Both the position numbers and the translations under genes were made by a program. Below are positions 25,059 through 34,468 of a DNA stretch of 38,492 bases, in pieces (the first letter of the stretch is position 1; the number at the start of each line of letters is the position of its first letter). Location: contig JAUNTC010000007.1 in assembly GCA_030538915.1 (NCBI GenBank), positions 1 through 38,492 of the forward strand, written 5' to 3'. The notes beneath the pieces were generated by a model that was not told the origin of the DNA, made no database searches, and was given only the letters and a program-made list of their open reading frames with translations. Source of the DNA: Lachnospiraceae bacterium. Lineage in GTDB: Bacteria > Bacillota > Clostridia > Lachnospirales > Lachnospiraceae.

Positions 25059-26066
25059 ATGAAAGAAAAAACAATTGTAGCCCTGGATGCTATGGGCGGG
25101 GATAATGCCCCAACAGAAATGATTAAAGGAGCAGTTCGCGCACTTGACCGAAACAAAGATGTAAAAGTACTTCTTGTCGGTCAGGAGGAAGTGATTCGTA
25201 ATGAACTTGCTCAGTACACATATGACAATGCACGTATCGAGATTGTGAATGCAACGGAAGTGATCGAGACAGCGGAGCCACCTGTGAATGCAATCCGGCG
25301 TAAGAAAGATTCTTCTATCGTTGTCGGTATGAAGCTTGTTAAAGAAGGAAAAGCAGATGCCTTTGTTTCAGCAGGAAGTTCCGGAGCTGTATTAGTTGGC
25401 GGACAGGTTATCGTCGGAAGGATTAAGGGCGTAGAGAGACCACCACTTGCTCCATTGCTCCCGACAGAGAAGGGAGTCAGCCTTCTCGTAGACTGTGGAG
25501 CTAATGTAGATGCAAGACCATCTCATCTTGTACAGTTTGCTAAGATGGGTTCTATTTATATGGAACATGTAATGGGTATTAAAAATCCGACAGTTGGAAT
25601 TGTTAATATCGGTGCAGAGGAAGAGAAGGGGAATGCCCTTGTAAAGGAAACCTTCCCATTATTAAAAGAAGAGAAAGATATTAACTTTATTGGAAGTGTG
25701 GAAGCGAGAGAGATTCCACATGGACAGGCAGATGTCATTGTATGCGAAGCATTTGCAGGTAATATTATCCTTAAATTATTTGAAGGTGTAGGAAGTGTAT
25801 TAATGTCCGAGATCAAGAAAGGCATGATGACAAGCTTTCGCAGTAAGATTGGTGCACTGCTTGTGAAACCGGCGCTTAAGAAAACATTAAAGAGCTTTGA
25901 TGCATCCGAACATGGCGGAGCACCGCTTTTAGGTCTTAATGGTCTTGTTGTAAAGACACACGGAAGTTCTACGGCGAAGGAGATCAGCAATACGATCATC
26001 CAGTGCGTGACATTTAAGGAGCAGAAGATCAACGAGAAAATTAAAGAGAGCATTCAGTCGGAATAA
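25059..26066 (+). CDS. plsX: Phosphate acyltransferase PlsX
   Basis: 335 residues. PlsX makes acyl-phosphate from acyl-ACP, the first step of the PlsX/PlsY phospholipid route, at the membrane surface. Family motifs include ALDAMGGDNAPTEMIKGA at the start, VSAGSSGAVLVGG, LVDCGANVDARPSHLVQFA, GIVNIGAEEEKGN and EHGGAPLLGLNGLV. GGGAGGATG before the ATG at 25059 sets the start; the frame is open upstream through the promoter, which cannot be coding. acpP follows after 42 bases, giving the enzyme and its acyl carrier in one operon. Confidence 0.97.
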   Translation: MKEKTIVALDAMGGDNAPTEMIKGAVRALDRNKDVKVLLVGQEEVIRNELAQYTYDNARIEIVNATEVIETAEPPVNAIRRKKDSSIVVGMKLVKEGKADAFVSAGSSGAVLVGGQVIVGRIKGVERPPLAPLLPTEKGVSLLVDCGANVDARPSHLVQFAKMGSIYMEHVMGIKNPTVGIVNIGAEEEKGNALVKETFPLLKEEKDINFIGSVEAREIPHGQADVIVCEAFAGNIILKLFEGVGSVLMSEIKKGMMTSFRSKIGALLVKPALKKTLKSFDASEHGGAPLLGLNGLVVKTHGSSTAKEISNTIIQCVTFKEQKINEKIKESIQSE

Positions 26067-26108
26067 ATTCCGTTGAATAGATAGCAGAGTAAGAAAGGAA
26101 GAATTAGT

Positions 26109-26342
26109 ATGGAATTTGAAAAATTAAAAGCGATTATCGTAGATGTATTGAATCTTGATGAGCAGGATATTCATATGGATTCTACATTTGTTGATGATCT
26201 TGGGGCAGACTCATTGGACATTTTCCAGATTATTATGGGAATTGAAGAAACATTTGACATTGAGATTGACAATGAAGAGGCTGAGAAGATTGCTACAGTT
26301 GGAGATGCTGTAGAACAGATCAAACAGGCAACAAACGATTAG
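26109..26342 (+). CDS. acpP: Acyl carrier protein
   Basis: 77 residues, strongly acidic. The phosphopantetheine site GADSLD has Ser35. The four-helix ACP fold is apparent, with FVDDLGADSLDIFQIIMGIEE as the conserved centre (abbreviated here to its DSLD core). It carries acyl chains for fatty acid synthesis and hands them to PlsX. AAGGAAG precedes the ATG. A hairpin lies between it and rnc. Confidence 0.97.
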   Translation: MEFEKLKAIIVDVLNLDEQDIHMDSTFVDDLGADSLDIFQIIMGIEETFDIEIDNEEAEKIATVGDAVEQIKQATND

Positions 26343-26351
26343 GCATGTATG

Positions 26352-26385
26352 AAACGAAAAGCCCAATTTGGGCTTTTTCGTTTTA
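26352..26385 (+). terminator. Terminator after acpP
   Basis: AAACGAAAAGCCCAA pairs with TTGGGCTTTTTCGTTT with one bulged base. A T-rich arm follows the GC core. No promoter is evident between it and rnc at 26400, so read-through into rnc is likely. Confidence 0.75.
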
Positions 26386-26399
26386 TGAGGTAGATATAT

Positions 26400-27095
26400 A
26401 TGGATAATAAATTAAAAGAATTACAAAATAAAATCGGATATGAATTTCAGGATGACAAACTTTTGAAAAAAGCGATGGTTCACAGTTCTTACGCCAACGA
26501 AAAGCGACTTCCAAAGTATGAATGTAATGAACGTCTGGAATTTCTGGGCGATGCAGTATTGGAACTTGTATCCAGTGAATTTTTATTTTCCGAGCATAAG
26601 ACAATGCCGGAAGGACAACTGACAAAGACACGCGCAAGTATGGTATGTGAGCCTGCACTTGCTTTTTGTGCAAGAGAGATCGCACTTGGCGATTATCTTT
26701 TACTTGGAAAAGGAGAAGATGCGACAGGTGGACGTAAACGAGAGTCTGTTACATCAGATGCGATGGAAGCTTTGATCGGTGCAATCTATTTGGATGGTGG
26801 TTTTGCTAGTGCAAAAGAGTTTATTGATCGTTTTATTTTAAAAGATTTGGAAAATAAAAAGCTCTTTTTTGATAGCAAGACTATCCTGCAGGAAATCGTT
26901 CAGTCGAATTTTAAAGATTCTGTAGTATATGAGACTGTTGGGGAGACAGGTCCGGATCACAACAAAGTGTTTGAAGTGGTCGTTTGCATTGGAAATGCAA
27001 AATATGGAAAAGGATCCGGCCGCACAAAGAAGGCGGCAGAGCAGGAAGCTGCTTACCAGACCATATTAAAACTTAGGAAAAAGAATGTTGAGTAG
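26400..27095 (+). CDS. rnc: Ribonuclease III
   Basis: 231 residues. It cuts double-stranded RNA, including rRNA precursors. The catalytic signature ERLEFLGDAVLEL is at 44-56 and the second acidic site is SDAMEALIGAIYLDGG. A double-stranded RNA-binding domain occupies about 158-227 with GKGSGRTKKAAEQEAA. GAGGT is 8 bases upstream of the ATG. smc starts 7 bases later; rnc-smc-ftsY is a classic Firmicute order. Confidence 0.97.
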   Translation: MDNKLKELQNKIGYEFQDDKLLKKAMVHSSYANEKRLPKYECNERLEFLGDAVLELVSSEFLFSEHKTMPEGQLTKTRASMVCEPALAFCAREIALGDYLLLGKGEDATGGRKRESVTSDAMEALIGAIYLDGGFASAKEFIDRFILKDLENKKLFFDSKTILQEIVQSNFKDSVVYETVGETGPDHNKVFEVVVCIGNAKYGKGSGRTKKAAEQEAAYQTILKLRKKNVE

Positions 27096-27102
27096 GTGAG
27101 AT

Positions 27103-30100
27103 ATGTATTTAAAAAGTATTGAAGTACATGGCTTCAAGTCATTTGCGCATAAGTTAAAGTTTGATTTCCATAATGGAATCACTGGTATTGTAGGTCCGAA
27201 TGGAAGTGGTAAAAGTAATGTCGCAGATGCAGTACGCTGGGTTCTTGGAGAGCAGAGGATCAAACAGTTGCGAGGCGGTACGATGCAGGATGTTATTTTC
27301 TCAGGTACTGAAAATAGAAAACCTTTAAGCTATGCATCCGTTGCAATAACGCTGGATAATTCAGATCATCAGCTTCCAATTGATTTTGAGGAAGTCACCG
27401 TTGCGAGAAAACTGTATCGTTCCGGTGAGAGTGAATATCTAATCAACGGAAGCACGTGCAGATTAAAAGATGTCAATGAATTGTTTTACGATACCGGTAT
27501 CGGTAAAGAGGGATATTCGATCATCGGACAGGGACAGATTGATAAAATTTTAAGTGGTAAGCCGGAAGAGCGTAGAGAGCTTTTTGATGAGGCTGCCGGT
27601 ATTGTCAAGTTTAAAAGAAGAAAGAATACATCTGTTAAAAAGCTTGAGGAAGAACGTCAGAACCTTCTTCGTGTCAATGATATTCTTGCGGAATTAGAGC
27701 GTCAGATCGGGCCTTTGGAGCGTCAGAGCGAGAAGGCGAGAGAATATTTAAAGAAGAAAGAGGAATTGAAAACATACGATATCAATATGTTCCTTTTGGA
27801 GACGGAGCGTCTTCGTGAGCTCTCTTCTAAGGTCGAAGAAAAGCTTACTATTGTAAAAGAAGAATTTGCTCAGGCAAATATGGATTACGATGGCATGAAG
27901 CAGGAATATGAAGCTGTAGAAGAGCAGATGGAGACGATTGATGAGGCAATCGAGCATTCGAAAAATCAGTTGAACGAGACGTCTATGCTCAAACAACAGC
28001 TGGAAAATCAGATTGCGCTTTTGAATGAGCAGATCCACAGTGCCAGAATGAATGATGAGCATTACGCTCAGCGTGCACGCAGCATTGAAGAAGAACTTGC
28101 AGAACGCAATCAGAATTTATCTGAATTGAAAAGTGAACAGGAAGCGCTTGCAAAAGAACATCTGGAAGGAAAAGCAAAGGAAGAGCATGCCAAATTAGCG
28201 CTTGTAGAAGTACAAAGTAAGATCGCAGAGCTTACAGATGCCATCGATCACAATAACAGCGACATTATGGAAGTGCTCAATAACCGGGCATCTACAAAGG
28301 CGAAAATCCAGAAATATGATACAATGCTGGAACAGATCCAGGTGAGACGTGCCCAGCTTACAAAACGTATTCTAGAAGCCCAGACTTCCGGAAATGAATA
28401 CGAGCAGGAAAAAGAAACTTATACAGCACAGTTAGAAGAGATTTCTGCAAAGATCATTGAGTTAAATGATGCGCAGAGTTCTTATGAAGCAAAGATAAAG
28501 ACAATCCAGGATGAGATGAGCCTCGTTTCTTCCAAACATCATAATGAGCAGACGGCTTATCATAGAGAACAGTCCAGACTGGAATCTTTGAAAAATATTA
28601 CAGAGCGCTATGATGGATATGGAAACAGTATCCGGCGTGTAATGGATAATAAGGCAAAAGAGCCGGGACTTTTAGGTGTTGTAGCTGATCTTATTAAAGT
28701 AGATAAGCAGTATGAGATTGCCATCGAAACGGCACTTGGCGGCAGCATTCAGAACATTGTCACAAGCGATGAAGATACTGCGAAGCGAATGATCAATTAT
28801 TTAAAACAGAATAAATTCGGTCGTGCAACATTTTTACCATTGACAAGTATTCGTTCCGGTAACGGAATTGCAAGACCAGAAGCGCTTAATGAAGCAGGTG
28901 TTATCGGCACTGCCAATACACTTGTAACAGTAGAGCATAAGTTCAAGGAGCTTGCTGCAAACCTCCTTGGAAGAACGATCGTAGTCGATCATATCGATAA
29001 CGGAATTAAGATCGCAAGAAAGTATAAACAGTCCCTTCGTATTGTAACGCTGGAGGGAGAACTTATTAATCCGGGTGGATCCATGACCGGTGGAGCATTT
29101 AAAAACTCCAGCAATCTTTTAAGCAGACGAAGAGAGATTGAAGAACTGCAGAAGAATGTTCTTTCACTGAAGGTACAGATGGATGCATCCGAACAGAAGA
29201 TGAATGAGATTCGTGAAAATCGTTCCGGATATTATGAAAAAATTGAAAGCCTGAAAGAAGAACTGCAAAAAGCATATGTTATCCAGAATACAGCGAAGAT
29301 GAAGCTGGATCAGACAAATGCTAGAATTTCAGCTTCTGCCAATGTGATCGCAGATATTCGTCAGGAGTCACAGAAACTGGAAAGCCAGATGAATGACATT
29401 TCCGATAATCAGGAATCTATCCAGGTAGAGCTTGACGTATCAGAAGAGCTGGAAGAGCAGCTGAATGCAAAGAATGAAGAAAATCAGAATGTTTTAGGTC
29501 AGATCCGTGAGGAGGAAAGTACCTGCCAGAAAGATGTAGAGGCATTGCATCTTGCCAATGTAAGTTTAGAACAGAAGGTAACATTCAATACGGAAAATAT
29601 TTCCCGTATTCAGGATGAAGTAGATAAGTTTACACAGGAGATGGAAGAACTTACTTCAAATCAGGGAGGCAATTCGAAAGAGATTGAAGAGAAAGAAACA
29701 AAAATCAAAGATCTGAAAGAGACGATTGCAAATTCCGGAGATCTGTTCAAAGAAATACAGGAAGAGATTGAGAAAAGCAAAAAAGAACGAGAAGAATTGA
29801 ATCTTAAGCATAAAAGCTTTCTCAATAAACGTGAAGACCTTTCAAAACACATGTCCAACCTTGATAAGGAAGTATTCCGTCTGGAAAGCCAGAAGGAAGG
29901 CTATGAAGAAGCTTCTGAAAAACAGATTAATTATATGTGGGACGAGTATGAGATTACATATGGACATGCAAGAGAGCTTCGAGATGAGAATCTTACCGAT
30001 CTTTCGAAAATGAAGAAGCGGATCCAGGAATTAAAAAATGAGATCCGACAGCTTGGAGCAGTTAATGTCAATGCCATTGAAGATTATAAAAATGTGACGG

Positions 30101-30660
30101 AACGATATGAGTTTTTAAAGAACCAACATGATGATCTTGTAGAGGCGGAAGCGACTCTCGAACAGATCATTGCAGAACTGGATGCAGCAATGCGAAAACA
30201 GTTTAAAGAACAGTTCGAAAAGATCTGCAAGGAATTCGATACGGTATTTAAGCAGCTATTTGGTGGCGGAAAAGGTACGCTGGAATTAATGGAAGATGAA
30301 GACATTCTGGAAGCCGGAATCCGTATTATCGCACAGCCACCGGGAAAGAAACTGCAGAATATGATGCAGCTTTCCGGAGGTGAGAAGGCATTGACGGCAA
30401 TTTCACTGTTGTTTGCGATCCAGAACTTAAAGCCTTCTCCGTTCTGTCTGCTTGATGAGATTGAAGCTGCACTGGATGATAATAACGTAGACCGTTTCGC
30501 ACAGTATTTACATAAGCTTACAAAGAATACACAGTTTATCGTGATCACGCACCGTAGAGGTACGATGATCGCCGCAGACCGTTTATATGGTATTACAATG
30601 CAGGAGAAAGGTGTTTCGACACTTGTCTCTGTTGATTTATTAGAAAATGAATTAAAATAA
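27103..30660 (+). CDS. smc: Chromosome segregation ATPase SMC
   Basis: 1185 residues, the normal length. SMC dimers with ScpA and ScpB compact and extrude chromosomal DNA. Walker A GPNGSGKSN is at 31-39. Coiled coils occupy about 165-500 and 680-1010. The hinge is at about 503-676, with GLLGVVADLIKVD and the GGSMTGGA segment near its end. The C-terminal head has the LSGGEKALTAISLLFAIQ signature near 1091 and Walker B FCLLDEIEAALDDNN near 1113-1127. A GTAGGTGAG ribosome site overlaps the rnc stop. ScpA/B are not in the window. Confidence 0.98.
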   Translation: MYLKSIEVHGFKSFAHKLKFDFHNGITGIVGPNGSGKSNVADAVRWVLGEQRIKQLRGGTMQDVIFSGTENRKPLSYASVAITLDNSDHQLPIDFEEVTVARKLYRSGESEYLINGSTCRLKDVNELFYDTGIGKEGYSIIGQGQIDKILSGKPEERRELFDEAAGIVKFKRRKNTSVKKLEEERQNLLRVNDILAELERQIGPLERQSEKAREYLKKKEELKTYDINMFLLETERLRELSSKVEEKLTIVKEEFAQANMDYDGMKQEYEAVEEQMETIDEAIEHSKNQLNETSMLKQQLENQIALLNEQIHSARMNDEHYAQRARSIEEELAERNQNLSELKSEQEALAKEHLEGKAKEEHAKLALVEVQSKIAELTDAIDHNNSDIMEVLNNRASTKAKIQKYDTMLEQIQVRRAQLTKRILEAQTSGNEYEQEKETYTAQLEEISAKIIELNDAQSSYEAKIKTIQDEMSLVSSKHHNEQTAYHREQSRLESLKNITERYDGYGNSIRRVMDNKAKEPGLLGVVADLIKVDKQYEIAIETALGGSIQNIVTSDEDTAKRMINYLKQNKFGRATFLPLTSIRSGNGIARPEALNEAGVIGTANTLVTVEHKFKELAANLLGRTIVVDHIDNGIKIARKYKQSLRIVTLEGELINPGGSMTGGAFKNSSNLLSRRREIEELQKNVLSLKVQMDASEQKMNEIRENRSGYYEKIESLKEELQKAYVIQNTAKMKLDQTNARISASANVIADIRQESQKLESQMNDISDNQESIQVELDVSEELEEQLNAKNEENQNVLGQIREEESTCQKDVEALHLANVSLEQKVTFNTENISRIQDEVDKFTQEMEELTSNQGGNSKEIEEKETKIKDLKETIANSGDLFKEIQEEIEKSKKEREELNLKHKSFLNKREDLSKHMSNLDKEVFRLESQKEGYEEASEKQINYMWDEYEITYGHARELRDENLTDLSKMKKRIQELKNEIRQLGAVNVNAIEDYKNVTERYEFLKNQHDDLVEAEATLEQIIAELDAAMRKQFKEQFEKICKEFDTVFKQLFGGGKGTLELMEDEDILEAGIRIIAQPPGKKLQNMMQLSGGEKALTAISLLFAIQNLKPSPFCLLDEIEAALDDNNVDRFAQYLHKLTKNTQFIVITHRRGTMIAADRLYGITMQEKGVSTLVSVDLLENELK

Positions 30661-30684
30661 TGGTACAGATGGAAGGAGGAAGTT

Positions 30685-31626
30685 ATGGCAGAGGAAAAGA
30701 AGGGCGGATTTTTCAGTCGTCTCGTGTCAGGACTTACGAAGACGAGAGATAATATCGTATCTGGTATGGACAGCATTTTCCATGGATTTTCTCATATTGA
30801 TGATGATTTTTATGAGGAACTGGAAGAAGTGCTCATTATGGGGGACTTAGGTGTTCAGGCAACTTATGATATTTTGGATGACCTGAAGGCGAAGGTAAAA
30901 GAGCGCCATATAAAGGAACCTGCAGATTGCAGAGAAATTTTAATCGAGAGTATCAAAGAGCAGATGAACGTTGGTGAGACGGCATATGAATTTGAAGATA
31001 AAACTTCAGTTGTTATGGTAATCGGTGTCAATGGAGTCGGAAAGACTACTACCATCGGTAAACTTGCCGGAAAGCTTCGTGCACAGAACAAAAAGGTCGT
31101 ACTTGCAGCAGCGGATACATTCCGTGCTGCTGCCGGTGAGCAGTTAAAAGAATGGGCAAACCGTGCCCAGGCAGAACTGATCGGAGGGCAGGAAGGTTCA
31201 GACCCGGCTTCAGTCGTGTTTGATGCAGTTGCAGCGGCTAAGGCGAGACATGCTGACGTGCTTCTTTGTGACACCGCGGGAAGACTTCATAATAAGAAGA
31301 ACCTGATGGAAGAGCTGCGAAAGATGAACCGCATCATTGACCGCGAATATCCGGAAGCATACCGGGAGACACTTGTTGTATTGGATGCGACAACCGGACA
31401 GAATGCACTTCAGCAGGCAAAGGACTTTAATGATGTGGCAGACATTACAGGTATTGTCCTTACAAAAATGGATGGAACAGCTAAAGGAGGAATTGCAGTC
31501 GCTATCCAGGCGGAGCTTGGTATTCCGGTAAAATATATCGGTGTCGGTGAGACGATTGACGATTTACAGAAATTCGACGCAGATGCATTTGTAAATGCAC
31601 TGTTTGCAACAGAAGAAACGAACTAG
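30685..31626 (+). CDS. ftsY: Signal recognition particle receptor FtsY
   Basis: 313 residues. FtsY is the membrane-associated GTPase that docks SRP-ribosome complexes at SecYEG. The N-terminal part is short and basic, followed by the NG domain. G1 GVNGVGKTTTIGKLA is near 114-128, AADTFRAAAGEQL follows, G3 is DTAGR, and TKMDGTAKGG is the G4 block. GGAAGGAGG precedes the ATG. It lies 24 bases after smc and 14 bases before ilvA. Confidence 0.97.
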   Translation: MAEEKKGGFFSRLVSGLTKTRDNIVSGMDSIFHGFSHIDDDFYEELEEVLIMGDLGVQATYDILDDLKAKVKERHIKEPADCREILIESIKEQMNVGETAYEFEDKTSVVMVIGVNGVGKTTTIGKLAGKLRAQNKKVVLAAADTFRAAAGEQLKEWANRAQAELIGGQEGSDPASVVFDAVAAAKARHADVLLCDTAGRLHNKKNLMEELRKMNRIIDREYPEAYRETLVVLDATTGQNALQQAKDFNDVADITGIVLTKMDGTAKGGIAVAIQAELGIPVKYIGVGETIDDLQKFDADAFVNALFATEETN

Positions 31627-31640
31627 GAGGTCGAAAAGAA

Positions 31641-32861
31641 ATGGATAAATTAACACTTGAAAACTTTGAGCAGGCGAGCGAAATCGTAAAAAAAGTTACA
31701 TTACCTACGAAACTTGTATACAGCGAGTATTTGAGTAAAGAAAGCGGCGGCAGAATTTATTTGAAACCGGAAAATATGCAGTATACAGGCGCATACAAAG
31801 TGCGTGGATCTTATTATAAGATCAGCAGAATGACGGAAGAAGAAAGAGCACGTGGTCTTATTACTGCATCTGCCGGAAATCATGCGCAAGGTGTTGCCTA
31901 TGCAGCGCAGCAGTATGGCTGTAAAGCGACGATCGTTATGCCTACGGTTACTCCGCTTATTAAAGTAAACCGCACGAAAAACTATGGAGCAGAAGTGATT
32001 CTCCATGGAGATGTCTATGACGATGCATGCGCTTACGCATTAAAGCTTGCAGAAGAAAGACAGTGTACATTTGTCCATCCATTTGATGATCTTGAGATTG
32101 CAACCGGGCAGGGAAGTATCGCAATGGAGATCGTGCAAGAACTGCCGACCGTTGATTACATTCTTGTTCCAATTGGTGGAGGCGGATTGATCACAGGTGT
32201 ATCTACACTTGCGAAAATGTTAAATCCGAAGATCAAAGTAATCGGTGTCGAACCGAAGGCAGCAGCCAGCATGACAGCTGCACTTGCAGCCGGTGAGCCG
32301 GTTTCCTTAGACAGCGCAGATACAATCGCAGATGGTACAGCTGTTAAACGTGTGGGTGAAAAGATTTTCCCTTATGCGAAAGAAAATATTGATGAAGTAT
32401 TGCTTGTGGAAGACGATGAACTGATTGGCGCTTTCTTAGATATGGTTGAAAATCATAAGATGGTTGTAGAAAACTCAGGTCTTCTTACTGTTGCAGCATT
32501 AAAACAGCTGGATCTGAAAGGGAAAAAGGCAGTTTGTGTCTTAAGCGGTGGAAATATGGACGTGATCACAATGTCCTCTATCGTACAGCATGGCCTGATC
32601 CAGAGAGACCGTATCTTCTCTGTATCGGTATTGCTTCCGGATAAGGCAGGAGAGCTCGTACGTGTTGCTAAGACGATCGCAGATGCGAAAGGTAATGTCA
32701 TCAAGCTTGAACATAACCAGTTCGTAAGTACAAACCGTAACGCAGCTGTAGAGCTTCGTATCACAATGGAGGCATTTGGAACAGAACATAAGAATGAAAT
32801 CCTTCAGGCATTGGAAGACGAAGGACTTCGTCCACGTGAGATCAGTGCAAAATTATATTAG
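31641..32861 (+). CDS. ilvA: Threonine ammonia-lyase (catabolic-type with ACT domain)
   Basis: 406 residues. A PLP enzyme that deaminates threonine to 2-oxobutyrate. The PLP lysine is Lys53 in TGAYKVRGS; SAGNHAQGVA and the glycine loop GGGGLITG are also conserved. A C-terminal ACT-like domain (about 325-406) is typical of the 400-residue class. It could act in isoleucine synthesis or in threonine fermentation; the sequence alone does not decide. AGGAGG precedes the ATG. It follows ftsY by 14 bases with no terminator, so it seems to share the rnc-smc-ftsY transcript, an unusual companion. Confidence 0.93.
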   Translation: MDKLTLENFEQASEIVKKVTLPTKLVYSEYLSKESGGRIYLKPENMQYTGAYKVRGSYYKISRMTEEERARGLITASAGNHAQGVAYAAQQYGCKATIVMPTVTPLIKVNRTKNYGAEVILHGDVYDDACAYALKLAEERQCTFVHPFDDLEIATGQGSIAMEIVQELPTVDYILVPIGGGGLITGVSTLAKMLNPKIKVIGVEPKAAASMTAALAAGEPVSLDSADTIADGTAVKRVGEKIFPYAKENIDEVLLVEDDELIGAFLDMVENHKMVVENSGLLTVAALKQLDLKGKKAVCVLSGGNMDVITMSSIVQHGLIQRDRIFSVSVLLPDKAGELVRVAKTIADAKGNVIKLEHNQFVSTNRNAAVELRITMEAFGTEHKNEILQALEDEGLRPREISAKLY

Positions 32862-32880
32862 AAAATAAGAAGTGAGATAA

Positions 32881-32926
32881 GCAGTCGGAAACTACACAAA
32901 AAAATGTAGTTTCTGGCTGCTTTTTT
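32881..32926 (+). terminator. Terminator after ilvA
   Basis: A 16-bp stem (32881-32896 with 32905-32920; two wobbles) around an A-rich loop, followed by six T. Confidence 0.9.
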
Positions 32927-32965
32927 CGTACCTATAATAAAAATCAATAAGCTTATAAGTTTTTC

Positions 32966-32994
32966 TTGACATGGAATGTATTATTGTATACAAT
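32966..32994 (+). promoter_or_regulatory. Promoter of the Re-citrate synthase operon
   Basis: TTGACA (32966-32971) and TACAAT (32989-32994) with a 17-bp spacer. The -10 is the right half of the palindrome at 32977-33000. Confidence 0.82.
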
Positions 32995-33000
32995 CATACA
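32977..33000 (+). promoter_or_regulatory. GntR-type operator palindrome
   Basis: A 24-bp inverted repeat with only one mismatched pair. The core is the perfect 12-bp palindrome ATTGTATACAAT (32983-32994), flanked by TGTAT (32977-32981) and ATACA (32996-33000). Cores of the TTGTATACAA type are known for FadR/FCD-class GntR regulators, and such a regulator is encoded at 34469 in the same operon. Autoregulation is inferred. Confidence 0.75.
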
Positions 33001-33047
33001 CAAAGATTGCTAACAATATAACTAACTTAGAGGAGAGATGAATTAAA

Positions 33048-34439
33048 ATGGATAATAGAAAAGTGTATCTGGATAAACACAGCAACCTGTTACAGTTGGA
33101 AGAACATATGTATCCACTTGTAGACGTAGACAAACCGAATGTATTCCGTAACTTGTTTCATTATGATGAGATACCGAAGATCGCATTCAATGATCGTATC
33201 GTGCCACATAGCATGCCAGATGAGATTTGGATCACAGATACGACTTTTCGTGACGGCCAGCAGTCTCGTACTCCATATACAACGGAACAGATTGTAACAT
33301 TATATGATTATTTCCACAGACTCGGTGGACCGAACGGCAAGATCAGACAGAGTGAGTTTTTCCTTTACAGCAAGAAGGATCGAGATGCCGTTTACAAATG
33401 TATGGAGCGAGGATATAAGTTCCCGGAAGTTACAAGCTGGATCCGTGCAAGTAAGAAAGATTTTGAACTTGTAAAAGAGATCGGAATGAAAGAGACCGGC
33501 ATTTTAGTAAGCTGCTCCGATTATCATATTTTCTATAAATTAAAGATGACAAGAAGAGAGGCAATGAATCATTATCTTTCTGTCATCCGTGAATGCTTAG
33601 AGACAGGAGTTTCTCCACGCTGCCATTTAGAAGACATTACTCGTTCTGACATTTATGGATTTGTTATTCCATTCTGCTTAGAGCTTATGAATCTGATGGA
33701 AGAGTATAAAATCCCGGTTAAGATCCGTGTCTGTGACACAATGGGGTATGGCGTGAATTATCCGGGGGCCGTGATTCCAAGATCCATCCCGGGTATTATT
33801 TACGGATTACGTGTACATGCAGGTGTACCAAGCGAACTCATTGAGTTCCATGGACACAATGACTTCTATAAAGCAGTCAGCAATTCATCGACTGCATGGC
33901 TCTATGGAGCAAGCAGCGTAAACTGTTCTTTGTTTGGCATCGGTGAGCGTACCGGTAATACACCACTTGAAGCAATGGTATTTGAATATGCTCAGCTTCG
34001 TGGAACACTAGATGGCATGAACACAAAGGTGATCACAGAGATCGCAGATTACTATGAAAAAGAAATTGGATATCGTGTTCCTTCCAGAACACCATTTGTA
34101 GGAAAGAACTTCAATGTAACACGTGCAGGTATCCATGCAGATGGACTTTTAAAGAACGAAGAGATCTACAATATTTTCGATACAGAAAAGTTCCTTGGAC
34201 GTCCGCCACTTGTAGCAATCTCCAATACATCCGGTCTTGCGGGAATTGCACACTGGATCAACACCTATTTCAAATTGGCTGAAGAGAAACAAGTAGATAA
34301 GAACAGCAAGCTTGTAGGTATGGTGAAAGAGTGGGTAGACAAAGAGTATGAGAGTGGTCGTGTGACCGTTCTTACCGATGATGAGCTTTTAAGTGTTATC
34401 GATGACGCCTGTAACAAACTGGGAATCAGCTTGCTGTAA
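33048..34439 (+). CDS. Re-citrate synthase (HMGL-like family)
   Basis: 463 residues. It belongs to the HMGL/isopropylmalate-synthase superfamily, in the branch that contains the Clostridium kluyveri Re-citrate synthase, which makes citrate from oxaloacetate and acetyl-CoA with opposite stereochemistry to the ordinary enzyme. Visible motifs are TDTTFRDGQQSR (63-74), RCHLEDITRSD, the metal-binding HGHND (268-272), GIGERTGNTPLEAMV and GIHADGLLKNEEIY. Isopropylmalate or homocitrate synthase is the alternative, but the operon partner is isocitrate dehydrogenase, and leu or lys genes are absent. An AGAGGAGAG site precedes the ATG. Aconitase, needed between the two, is not in the window. Confidence 0.85.
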   Translation: MDNRKVYLDKHSNLLQLEEHMYPLVDVDKPNVFRNLFHYDEIPKIAFNDRIVPHSMPDEIWITDTTFRDGQQSRTPYTTEQIVTLYDYFHRLGGPNGKIRQSEFFLYSKKDRDAVYKCMERGYKFPEVTSWIRASKKDFELVKEIGMKETGILVSCSDYHIFYKLKMTRREAMNHYLSVIRECLETGVSPRCHLEDITRSDIYGFVIPFCLELMNLMEEYKIPVKIRVCDTMGYGVNYPGAVIPRSIPGIIYGLRVHAGVPSELIEFHGHNDFYKAVSNSSTAWLYGASSVNCSLFGIGERTGNTPLEAMVFEYAQLRGTLDGMNTKVITEIADYYEKEIGYRVPSRTPFVGKNFNVTRAGIHADGLLKNEEIYNIFDTEKFLGRPPLVAISNTSGLAGIAHWINTYFKLAEEKQVDKNSKLVGMVKEWVDKEYESGRVTVLTDDELLSVIDDACNKLGISLL

Positions 34440-34468
34440 GAAGGGTAATAAAGAGAGGAATTAAGGAA

